From an uncultured Bacteroidales bacterium (GTDB lineage: Bacteria; Bacteroidota; Bacteroidia; Bacteroidales; FEN-979), in the NCBI GenBank assembly GCA_903916595.1, contig CAIWXI010000031.1, positions 107,154-171,153 on the forward strand: a stretch of 64,000 nucleotides of DNA, given 5' to 3'. Below, piece by piece: positions 34,240-41,850 of this stretch (position 1 is its first letter; each line of letters begins with the position of its first letter). The notes under the pieces are model-generated. The model worked only from the letters and a program-made list of their open reading frames with translations. It ran no database searches and was not told where the DNA came from. The position numbers and the translations under genes were made by a program.

Positions 34240-34838
34240 TAAACCATCTTACCGAGAAAGGGCAGAGGGATTACCAACTTGTTCAGCTTGCGCGGAATAA
34301 GGGGGATCAGAAAGCATATGCGGAATTGCTTAACAATTACCGCGATTCATTGTATTTCATGATGCTAAAGATGACGAGAAATGCAACAGATGCCGAGGAT
34401 CTTACCATCGAAGCTTTCGGAAAGGCTTTCAGGAATCTGGCCAATTACACTACCGAATATGCTTTCAGCACCTGGCTTTTTAAGATAGGCGCTAATAACT
34501 GTATAGATTTTCTCAGGAAAAACAAGAGGTTGGAATTTACAGGTTACGAGTGGGGAGACGAGGAGGATTCGATGGATATAAAATCGGTGATACCTGCCGA
34601 CACTCTTGATCCGGAGGAACATGTGATTGCCAAACAAAAGGTGAAACTCATGCGCGAGGTGGTTGAAAAACTCAAGCCTCACTACAGGCATATGATAGAA
34701 TTGAGGTATTTCCAGGAATGGTCGTATGAGGAGATCGCATCGAACCTTGACCTTCCTCTCGGCACTGTAAAAGCCCAGCTTTTCAGAGCCCGGGAGCTTC
34801 TTTATCAGATACTGAAAGGGGCGGAGGACAAGATATAG
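34230..34838 (+). CDS. ECF-type RNA polymerase sigma factor
   Basis: 202 aa with sigma-70 regions 2 and 4. Region 2 shows YRDSLYFMMLKMTRNATDAEDLTIEAFGKAFRNLANYTTEYAFSTWLFKIGANNCIDFLRKNKR. Region 4 shows LKPHYRHMIELRYFQEWSYEEIASNLDLPLGTVKAQLFRARELLYQIL, a classic helix-turn-helix. No anti-sigma gene is adjacent. It overlaps the GT2 gene by 10 bp, so it is co-transcribed with it. Confidence 0.92.
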   Translation: MEIVNHLTEKGQRDYQLVQLARNKGDQKAYAELLNNYRDSLYFMMLKMTRNATDAEDLTIEAFGKAFRNLANYTTEYAFSTWLFKIGANNCIDFLRKNKRLEFTGYEWGDEEDSMDIKSVIPADTLDPEEHVIAKQKVKLMREVVEKLKPHYRHMIELRYFQEWSYEEIASNLDLPLGTVKAQLFRARELLYQILKGAEDKI

Positions 34839-34883
34839 GAATGAATTTCACCATTTCGCCATTTCACCATTTAACATTCGATT

Positions 34884-36875
34884 ATGGACTTTAAACAGCA
34901 AATACTTCAGGGCATTCCTTCAGATTTGCCGGAACCATGGCTCATTGATGAAAGCGTAAGCCACGCTCCTGTAAGAAAAGACATCCTGAACGCCGATGAG
35001 AAGAAGCTGGCCGTTCGCAATGCTCTCCGGTATTTCCCTGCTCACTTACACGAGGTACTTTCAAAGGAGTTCGCGGAAGAACTCAAAAGATATGGCCGCA
35101 TTTATATGTACCGTTTTCGCCCGTCATATGCCATGCATGCCCGCCATATCAGCGAGTATCCATGCAAATCGATACAGGCTGCCGCTGTGATGCTGATGAT
35201 ACAGAACAACCTTGACCCTGCTGTGGCCCAACATCCATATGAACTTATTACCTACGGAGGCAACGGCTCTGTTTTCCAGAACTGGGCTCAGTACCTGATT
35301 ACCATGCAATACCTTGCCACTATGACTGGTGAGCAAACCCTGGTGATGTATTCAGGGCATCCGATGGGTCTGTTCCCATCGCATAAAGACGCCCCAAGGG
35401 TGGTAGTTACCAACGGGATGATGATCCCGAATTACAGTAAGCCTGACGACTGGGAACGGTTCAATGCTCTCGGGGTAACTCAGTATGGCCAGATGACGGC
35501 AGGTTCTTACATGTATATCGGACCTCAGGGTATTGTGCACGGTACAACCATCACTCTGCTGAATGCCGCACGGCGACAGGCTTCGGGCGACATCAGGGGC
35601 ATGATATTCGTTACTTCCGGACTTGGGGGCATGTCGGGAGCCCAGGCCAAAGCATCAGTTATTGCAGGGGCTATCGGGGTTGTGGCCGAGATAAATCCAC
35701 GGGCGGTTCAGAAACGGCATTCCCAGGGCTGGGTCGATGAAGTGTATACCGACCTTGATGAACTGATCGCAAGAATGCTGAATGCCCGCACGAAAAAGGA
35801 AGCGGTTTCCCTTGCTTACCAGGGCAACATCGTTGATTTGTGGGAAAAGCTGGTCGAAAAAAATATAGAAATAGAACTTGGTTCCGACCAGACTTCATTA
35901 CACAATCCATGGGCCGGGGGATATTATCCTGCTGGGCTCACTCTTGAGGAATCGAACCGCCTGATGGTGCAGGATCCGCCAAAGTTCATGCAAGAGGTAC
36001 AGAGATCCCTGCGCCTCCAGGTTGCCGCGATCAACAAAATGTCGGCCAAAGGAACATACTTCTGGGATTATGGCAATGCTTTTCTTCTTGAAGCCGGCCG
36101 CGCCGGGGCTGAAGTGATGAAAGCGGACGGTACTTTTATCTATCCATCATACGTTCAGGATATCATGGGCCCCCTGTTCTTTGATTACGGGTTCGGGCCT
36201 TTCCGCTGGGTATGTACTTCCTGCGACCCAAAGGATCTCGAAATCACCGACCGGATAGCGGGAGATGTCCTTGAGGAAATAGCAACAGGCTCGCCCGGCG
36301 AGATACAGATGCAGATGAGGGATAACATACACTGGATACGCAAGGCCGGGAAAAATAAAATGGTCGTTGGCTCCCAGGCCAGGATACTGTATGCCGACTG
36401 TGAAGGTCGTATTAAGATAGCCTCTGCCTTTAACGAGGCAATCCGTACCGGCAAGATCTCGGCCCCAGTGGTTCTCGGCAGGGATCATCATGATGTTTCA
36501 GGTACCGATTCTCCGTTTCGCGAAACTTCAAATATTTACGACGGCTCTTCTTTTACTGCGGATATGGCGGTACAAAATGTGATAGGCGACAGTTTTCGCG
36601 GAGCTACCTGGGTTTCGGTGCATAACGGAGGAGGAGTTGGCTGGGGTGAAGTCATCAACGGGGGTTTCGGAATGGTTCTCGATGGCTCTGCTGATGCTGA
36701 TCGCCGCCTTCGTTCAATGCTCCTCTGGGATGTGAATAACGGGATCTCGCGCCGGGCCTGGGCAAGGAATGATGAAGCTTGTTTTGCGATAACACGGGCC
36801 ATGCAGGAGAACCCTTCATTAAAGGTGACTCTGCCTAACAGGGTGGAAGATTCGCTGCTGAAAGATCTCTTCTGA
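34884..36875 (+). CDS. hutU: Urocanate hydratase
   Basis: 663 aa. Family signatures include YGGNGSVFQNWAQYLITMQYL, GQMTAGSYMYIGPQGIVHGTT, the NAD-binding TSGLGGMSGAQAKASVIAG, DQTSLHNPWAGGYYPAGLT and GPFRWVCTSCDPKDLEITD. It converts urocanate to imidazolonepropionate in histidine breakdown. The length (about 660 rather than ~555) fits the longer Bacteroidota/eukaryote-like form. No hutH, hutI or hutG is nearby. A short ATTTC(A/G)CC array (34846-34873) precedes the gene. Confidence 0.93.
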   Translation: MDFKQQILQGIPSDLPEPWLIDESVSHAPVRKDILNADEKKLAVRNALRYFPAHLHEVLSKEFAEELKRYGRIYMYRFRPSYAMHARHISEYPCKSIQAAAVMLMIQNNLDPAVAQHPYELITYGGNGSVFQNWAQYLITMQYLATMTGEQTLVMYSGHPMGLFPSHKDAPRVVVTNGMMIPNYSKPDDWERFNALGVTQYGQMTAGSYMYIGPQGIVHGTTITLLNAARRQASGDIRGMIFVTSGLGGMSGAQAKASVIAGAIGVVAEINPRAVQKRHSQGWVDEVYTDLDELIARMLNARTKKEAVSLAYQGNIVDLWEKLVEKNIEIELGSDQTSLHNPWAGGYYPAGLTLEESNRLMVQDPPKFMQEVQRSLRLQVAAINKMSAKGTYFWDYGNAFLLEAGRAGAEVMKADGTFIYPSYVQDIMGPLFFDYGFGPFRWVCTSCDPKDLEITDRIAGDVLEEIATGSPGEIQMQMRDNIHWIRKAGKNKMVVGSQARILYADCEGRIKIASAFNEAIRTGKISAPVVLGRDHHDVSGTDSPFRETSNIYDGSSFTADMAVQNVIGDSFRGATWVSVHNGGGVGWGEVINGGFGMVLDGSADADRRLRSMLLWDVNNGISRRAWARNDEACFAITRAMQENPSLKVTLPNRVEDSLLKDLF

Positions 36876-36889
36876 TTTTTTTCATCGTT

Positions 36890-38488
36890 TTATTCACCAA
36901 GAGGCGCATCATTTTCCAAAGGATCGATACGGTAGAGTGTGGGTTCATTTGCAATTTTGCCGGCTGTAAAGAATACAAGCCGTGATACCCTGGCCGCTTT
37001 GTTAAAATCTGACTTATCGGGATTGTCGCCGGGCTGATGATAATCTTTGTGCAGCCCGGTAAAGAAAAACATAAACGGCACATTGTGCTTGTAAAAATAA
37101 TAATGATCGCTGCCTCCCAAAAAATCGCTGTCCTTTACTACCAGGGTAAATTTTGTTTTTTTATTCTCACGTCTGATGATATTGGTAATGTCAGGACTCT
37201 GTGAGGCGCCTTCAAGGTATAGCGAGTCAGGATTGTTTCTGCTGATCATATCGAGGTTCAGCATAGCTACCGTGGATGCGAGAGGGTAAAGGGGATTGGA
37301 GATATAATACCGCGATCCGAACAATCCTTTTTCTTCACCCGCAAACAAGATAAACATGAGGCTTCGTTTGGACTTTTCTTTCAAGCTGCTGAAGGCATGG
37401 GCTACCGCCATCACCCCTGATGTTCCGGATGCATTGTCGTCGGCGCCGTTATAAATATAGTCTTCACCATTATTATGCTCTTTTTTATATCCCACGTGAT
37501 CGTAATGCGCCCCTATGATCACAAGCTGTTTACTTAAAACCGGGTCGCTTCCCCTGATATATCCCGCAACGTTCCGGGCAATTGAAGTAGTCGTTTTTAT
37601 GTCGGCATGCATACTGATCCTTGTATCAGGCAATTCAAAAGAAACACAGGAAAGATCCTTCTCTATCCTCGCTTCAAGATTTTTCAGAGAATCCACATTT
37701 CCAAAAAGAAGGTTCACCACTTCTTCACCTATACTAATTACAGGGATCTGGTCCTCGCGGTCAATGCACAAATGCAGTGGAACGGCATCTTTCGGGATCA
37801 CTTTCGATAAAGATGGCCAGGGATACCCGCGGGCTTTAACGGAGCTGTATTGAAGAGGACCGTTAACTACCAGCATCCCGGCTGCGCCATGCTGTATGGC
37901 GTTTTTCATTTTGTCTTTCAGAGAAATATATTTACTGTCATCTTTACCGTTGAAAACAGATAGAGAATCATCCTTTTGGGGCTCATTTCTGAAAATGAGG
38001 ACGATCTTGCCTTTAGTTTCAACCCCCTTGTAATCATCATATTTATAGTCCGGAGCAGTAATTCCGTATCCGGCAAAAACCACGGAAGCTGTCACAGAAA
38101 CTGCAGATGAGAAATCATAGGGCACATAGTCCGCCTTAATAGTCATCTGAAAACTTGCACCGTTACGGATTATCGCCAGCTCATTGCTGTCGCCCAGCTG
38201 ATCGGAACAAATCGGGACTTCCTGAAAAAAGCTTCCTTTCCAGGGTTCAATGCCCCATTGCTTAAAATTCCGCGCTATATAAGAGGCTGCCGAATCAAGC
38301 TGTGGACTGGGAGTGTTCCTTCCCTTCATGGAATCTGAAGCCAGATAGCTGATCTGCTTGCCCATAAAGTCAGGAGTAATGAGTTTTTTTCCGTTTCCCG
38401 AACTGAATTGTACACCCGAACATCCTGCCATCACGAAGGATAGTAAAATGAAATATCTTGAAATGCTGAATTCAGGTAGTTTTTTCAT
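36890..38488 (-). CDS. M28-family zinc metallopeptidase with PA insert (lipoprotein)
   Basis: 532 aa from MKKLPEFSISRYFILLSFVMAGC, a lipoprotein signal; the longer ORF-track start adds 23 residues with no signal character. A PA-type insert (about 150-290; GIVLIFRNEPQKDD-like, AAGMLVVNGP) sits inside an M28 catalytic domain carrying the zinc ligands in IIGAHYDHVG, NGADDNASGTSG, LFAGEEKGLFGS and LNLDMISRN, and a final KDYHQPGD histidine. It probably acts as an aminopeptidase on periplasmic or external peptides. Confidence 0.88.
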   Translation of the reverse strand: MKKLPEFSISRYFILLSFVMAGCSGVQFSSGNGKKLITPDFMGKQISYLASDSMKGRNTPSPQLDSAASYIARNFKQWGIEPWKGSFFQEVPICSDQLGDSNELAIIRNGASFQMTIKADYVPYDFSSAVSVTASVVFAGYGITAPDYKYDDYKGVETKGKIVLIFRNEPQKDDSLSVFNGKDDSKYISLKDKMKNAIQHGAAGMLVVNGPLQYSSVKARGYPWPSLSKVIPKDAVPLHLCIDREDQIPVISIGEEVVNLLFGNVDSLKNLEARIEKDLSCVSFELPDTRISMHADIKTTTSIARNVAGYIRGSDPVLSKQLVIIGAHYDHVGYKKEHNNGEDYIYNGADDNASGTSGVMAVAHAFSSLKEKSKRSLMFILFAGEEKGLFGSRYYISNPLYPLASTVAMLNLDMISRNNPDSLYLEGASQSPDITNIIRRENKKTKFTLVVKDSDFLGGSDHYYFYKHNVPFMFFFTGLHKDYHQPGDNPDKSDFNKAARVSRLVFFTAGKIANEPTLYRIDPLENDAPLGE

Positions 38489-38796
38489 ACGGAAATTGCT
38501 CGAAACTGAAAGAATGAATGTCGAACTCCCGCTAATTGTTTCTTGCCATTTCACCATTTCACCATTTCACTCCTTACGCATACAAACGTACTTGAAATAA
38601 GTAAAATGGACAAATTTCATCATACAATCAATAAAAATAATTTTTTTTCTGATTTTTTTTCTTTCACGCAACTAATTGCATCTATAGCCTGTCTTCTACA
38701 TAACAACAGGCAATCTGGCCCACGCCTCTGATTTTTATTTTTCAACAATCGTATCACTTTTTGGTTTATCCCGGATAAAGAAGGAGATTTTCTTTT
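38489..38796. other. 308-bp spacer between M28 peptidase and ECF sigma operon
   Basis: It contains a short (ATTTCACC)n run at 38547-38572 and a very AT-rich stretch (38630-38670, with TTTTTTTTCTGATTTTTTTTC) before the sigma gene. No gene or structured RNA is recognised. The promoters of the two divergent genes must lie here, but no clear TAnnTTTG with a matched -33 stands out. Confidence 0.6.
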
Positions 38797-39378
38797 ATGA
38801 TTTTGCTGTACACAAACGAACGGCTGATTAAGGGACTGCTGGAGGGAAAGGATTCCTGCATTAAATTTCTTTACAGGGAATATTTTCCAATGGTAAGGTC
38901 TATTGTCAGCACCCAGAACGGTAGCCAGGAAGACGCCGAAGATGTTTTCCATGATGGCTTGATTATAATTTACAATCGCCTCAAAAACAAGAGGTTTAAA
39001 CTTAACAGTACCCTTAAGACCTACCTTTTCTCTGTCTGCAAGAATATCTGGATGAGAAGATGTGAGCGGAAGTACAGGTTGCTTTATGGAGCCGACTCTC
39101 TGGTTAATGAGACTGAAGGACCTTATTCTCAGGAGGCATCGGAGGAAGAGGAAACTGAGAAATTCAGGCTTTACAAGAAGCATTTTCTTGAATTGCCTGA
39201 ATTCTGCAGAATCATTCTTACTCATTATCTCTGCAAGACACCTTTACCCGAAATAGCCAGGATATTAGACTATAAGGACACGGAATATGTGAAGGCAAGA
39301 AAATATTACTGCAAAAACCTGCTCCGTAAAAAAATACTGAGCGATCCGAAATGTAAACAATTTATGAACTATGAATGA
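38797..39378 (+). CDS. ECF-type RNA polymerase sigma factor of the CHAT operon
   Basis: 193 aa. Region 2: IKFLYREYFPMVRSIVSTQNGSQEDAEDVFHDGLIIIYNRLKNKRFKLNSTLKTYLFSVCKNIWMRRC. A highly acidic linker (EGPYSQEASEEEETEK) follows, then region 4: LPEFCRIILTHYLCKTPLPEIARILDYKDTEYVKARKYYCKNLLRKKI. The sequence is a divergent ECF member. Its stop overlaps the next start by 8 bp, so sigma and the membrane protein are coupled, as in sigma/anti-sigma pairs. Confidence 0.88.
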   Translation: MILLYTNERLIKGLLEGKDSCIKFLYREYFPMVRSIVSTQNGSQEDAEDVFHDGLIIIYNRLKNKRFKLNSTLKTYLFSVCKNIWMRRCERKYRLLYGADSLVNETEGPYSQEASEEEETEKFRLYKKHFLELPEFCRIILTHYLCKTPLPEIARILDYKDTEYVKARKYYCKNLLRKKILSDPKCKQFMNYE

Positions 39379-40153
39379 TTTTTTTAAACTCAGCCATTGG
39401 ATAGGAAAATTCACCGACAATGAGCTGACGCCTGAAGAGGAGGACAGTCTTCTGATAGGGGCATCGCGTAATCCAATACTCAGGAATGAACTACGGCTTG
39501 ACCGGGAGATCAGTGGGCTTCTGGATGACTACCAGCGGATCAGACTATCTGAAACCATAAAAAGAACAATGAAAGCGGAAGAGGGGAAAGTTGTCATCCC
39601 GTTCTGTTATCAAATTGCTGCTTCCATGATTATTCTCATGACACTTGCCTGCCTTACAGGTTTCGTGATTCATTATTCAAATCAGAATGCCGCTCATCCT
39701 TTACTTGCAATTAGCACGATTCTGGAACCAAAGGTTAAGGATTTGCTGGTTCTTTTTAATGGGAAGGAGCGGCAGGACAGGCTTTTTTCTCCTTTAAAAC
39801 GAAAAGTAACTGCCCAGCCCGTCAATGAGGATCGACTGTATACTCCGAAGCCGGAATATGAATTTCTTGTGGGCTCTGTAATGAGAGATGTTTCAGTAAT
39901 CGTTCTTTCTCCAATGCCCAGGGTTAGCTGTAAATCTGACAGTCTGTTGCAGTTCAGCTGGCGATGGCTTAACGGCTCAGTACCGGTTAGTATTGAGGTA
40001 TTTGATATTCACGACCGGCTAGCATTCGATTACATACAGAAGACCGGTGAAGCTTATGTTTTGAACATGAACCATTGGGCAAGAGGGCTTTATTATTATA
40101 AAATTTCAAGCGGGGAAGAATTAATAACAATGGGCAGCATTTCAATTTATTGA
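39371..40153 (+). CDS. Single-pass anti-sigma-like membrane protein
   Basis: 260 aa. An acidic, helical cytoplasmic N-terminus of ~77 residues (MNDFFKLSHWIGKFTDNELTPEEEDSLL...LDDYQRIRLSETIKRTMKAEEGK) precedes one membrane helix (~78-102, QIAASMIILMTLACLTGFVIHY). A ~155-residue periplasmic domain follows with a predicted beta-sandwich near the end (SLLQFSWRWLNGSVPVSIEVFDIHDRLAFDY...WARGLYYYKISSG), similar in style to T9SS or FimV-like tails. No zinc-finger anti-sigma motif is seen. Position, topology and overlap with the sigma gene suggest an anti-sigma factor; this is an inference. Confidence 0.75.
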   Translation: MNDFFKLSHWIGKFTDNELTPEEEDSLLIGASRNPILRNELRLDREISGLLDDYQRIRLSETIKRTMKAEEGKVVIPFCYQIAASMIILMTLACLTGFVIHYSNQNAAHPLLAISTILEPKVKDLLVLFNGKERQDRLFSPLKRKVTAQPVNEDRLYTPKPEYEFLVGSVMRDVSVIVLSPMPRVSCKSDSLLQFSWRWLNGSVPVSIEVFDIHDRLAFDYIQKTGEAYVLNMNHWARGLYYYKISSGEELITMGSISIY

Positions 40154-40158
40154 ACGAG

Positions 40159-41397
40159 ATGGATCCGAAGGTTTTATTGCTCATGATCTTATTACTTTTC
40201 GTGATTCCCTGTTTTCTGACTTCAGCCAGGGCCCAGGCTCAGGAGGTCGAGTCGTTTATTCCTGTTTCAGGACATTCTCAGCAAGAGCCTGATCCGGGCA
40301 TGCTGCTGATGATCCAGAGCCTGCTTTCAAAACAGGAAGTGATACTGGAATATTTTCCTTCCGATACGATGCTTATTATTATTGTAATAACTAAGGAGTC
40401 AACCGAAAAATTCGTTTTAAGAACAGGTCTTGAGCTCAGGTCTGGGGTGAGCAGGGTTCTTAAAAAGATCAGGCTGGCCGATTTAGGGGATTATAAAAAA
40501 CAGTCAGAGGGTTTAAGTGAAGTTCTGCTTGAAACAGTCGCAATGAAACTTAAAGGAAAGAACAAGGCAATCATCATAGCACATAATTTTCTCAATGGGT
40601 TTCCATTTGAAGCGCTTTTGTACCATGTTATAAATGCAGGTACACATGCATGTAATTCTACTTATTTTATCGAAGCGAAAGAGGTAGTTTATAATAACTC
40701 TCTTAACCAATGGCTGAGTAAGCGCTTACACGAAAAGATTTCAGAAGTGAATAAAAAATCTGAAAATACCATTGCATTTGCAGGATTTTCGCCTGGTTTT
40801 GAATTTCATGAATGTGTTCAGGAGCTTAGGGATGCGCCGAATGAGATCAGCACAATTGGACGAATGTTCAATGATAGAGGAAAAACGCCATTGCTTTTAC
40901 TGAATGAAAATTCAAATGAAAATAATTTCAAGTCGATTGCCTGTTTCAGCCATATAATTCATATTGCCACGCATTCGATTTCGGGTGATGATGATCAGAA
41001 GATGAACGGACTTCTGTTCAATGAGTTCGGAGCACGACAGAATTATTGCGGCACGGATGACGGGCTGCTGGCTATCAGTGAAATCTGCGAACTGAGAATC
41101 AGTGCCGATTTAATCGTGCTTAATTCCTGTTCCTCTGCAAATATCAGAAGCCGGATAGGTAGAAACTGGATTTCCTGTGCCGATTGTTTCATGAAGGCAG
41201 GAGCAAATAACGTAATCTGCACTTTATGGAATGTCACCGACTGTTTTGCAGAACGGTTCATGGTGGAGTTCTACCGTTACTTTCTCTCAGGCATGTCGTT
41301 TAGCAAAGCGCTGCAACAGGTCAAAGTGAAAATGATCAGGGAAAGGTCCACTTCTCTGCCCGTGAACTGGGCAGCATATGTACTAATTGGTGAATAA
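40159..41397 (+). CDS. Exported CHAT-domain (caspase-like, clan CD) protease
   Basis: 412 aa from the ATG at 40159; the ORF-track TTG at 40150 would give a TTGA overlap with the preceding stop. A signal peptide (VLLLMILLLFVIPCFLTSARAQA) implies the periplasm. Residues ~130-412 form a CHAT domain: NKAIIIAHNFLNGFPFEALL, the catalytic histidine in HIIHIATHS (H272), the cysteine in LIVLNSCSS (C324), MKAGANNVICTLWNVTD and a final LPVNWAAYVLIG. Both catalytic residues are present. No TPR array precedes the domain, unlike most CHAT proteins. Its likely target is the neighbouring membrane protein. Confidence 0.85.
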   Translation: MDPKVLLLMILLLFVIPCFLTSARAQAQEVESFIPVSGHSQQEPDPGMLLMIQSLLSKQEVILEYFPSDTMLIIIVITKESTEKFVLRTGLELRSGVSRVLKKIRLADLGDYKKQSEGLSEVLLETVAMKLKGKNKAIIIAHNFLNGFPFEALLYHVINAGTHACNSTYFIEAKEVVYNNSLNQWLSKRLHEKISEVNKKSENTIAFAGFSPGFEFHECVQELRDAPNEISTIGRMFNDRGKTPLLLLNENSNENNFKSIACFSHIIHIATHSISGDDDQKMNGLLFNEFGARQNYCGTDDGLLAISEICELRISADLIVLNSCSSANIRSRIGRNWISCADCFMKAGANNVICTLWNVTDCFAERFMVEFYRYFLSGMSFSKALQQVKVKMIRERSTSLPVNWAAYVLIGE

Positions 41398-41404
41398 ACC
41401 GGCA

Positions 41405-41782
41405 CTATTTGCTGGCAATGGTTTCAATCTCAATGAGTGATCCCAGGGGAAGCGCTGTAACTGCATAGGCAGCGCGGGCGGGTGCATTCCCGGGGAACCA
41501 GGTTCCGTAAACCGAATTAACAGCCGGGTAGTTTGCCATGTCGCTTAAAAGGCAGGTTGTTTTAACCACATCCGCGAAAGAATATCCTGCGGCATCAAGG
41601 ATAGCCCCGATATTTTTCATCACCTGCCGGGTCTGTTCTTCGATCCCTCCCTCAACCATTTTGCCGGTCGATGGATCAATAGGGACCTGCCCCGAGATAA
41701 ATAGCATGCCATTTGCTTCTACAGCCTGGCTGTATGCCGCGATGGCCTTAGGCGCATCGGGAGTGGAAATAAATCTTTTCAT
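41405..41782 (-). CDS. ridA: RidA-family enamine/imine deaminase
   Basis: 125 aa, the full family length. Signatures: AIAAYSQAVEANGMLFISGQVPIDPSTGKMV, QTRQVMKNIGAILDAAGYSFADVVKTTCLLSDM and the catalytic-pocket arginine in NAPARAAYAVTALPLGSLIEIE. It hydrolyses reactive 2-aminoacrylate/imine intermediates. It lies downstream of lptD on the same strand, separated by a repeat spacer. Confidence 0.94.
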   Translation of the reverse strand: MKRFISTPDAPKAIAAYSQAVEANGMLFISGQVPIDPSTGKMVEGGIEEQTRQVMKNIGAILDAAGYSFADVVKTTCLLSDMANYPAVNSVYGTWFPGNAPARAAYAVTALPLGSLIEIETIASK

Positions 41783-41817
41783 GTTTATTTTTAGTTTTTT
41801 GTTGTTTTATCCCCATC

Positions 41818-41850
41818 TGCCATCAGATATCAGATATCAGATATTAGTTT
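41818..41850. repeat. (CAGATAT)n spacer array
   Basis: Reads GCCATCAGATATCAGATATCAGATATTAG, three to four 7-mer units between lptD and ridA, overlapping the lptD stop. It is related to the palindrome at 15335 and the runs at 28957 and 57254. Confidence 0.75.

Noticed and set aside
34230-34838. Anti-sigma partner for the first ECF sigma factor
   Set aside because: The next gene is hutU and the previous one GT2; no anti-sigma-like ORF adjoins it.
40150-41397. CHAT gene as part of a type III-E CRISPR (Craspase) system
   Set aside because: No gRAMP/Cas7-11, Csx30 or CRISPR array is in the window, and this CHAT protein is exported.
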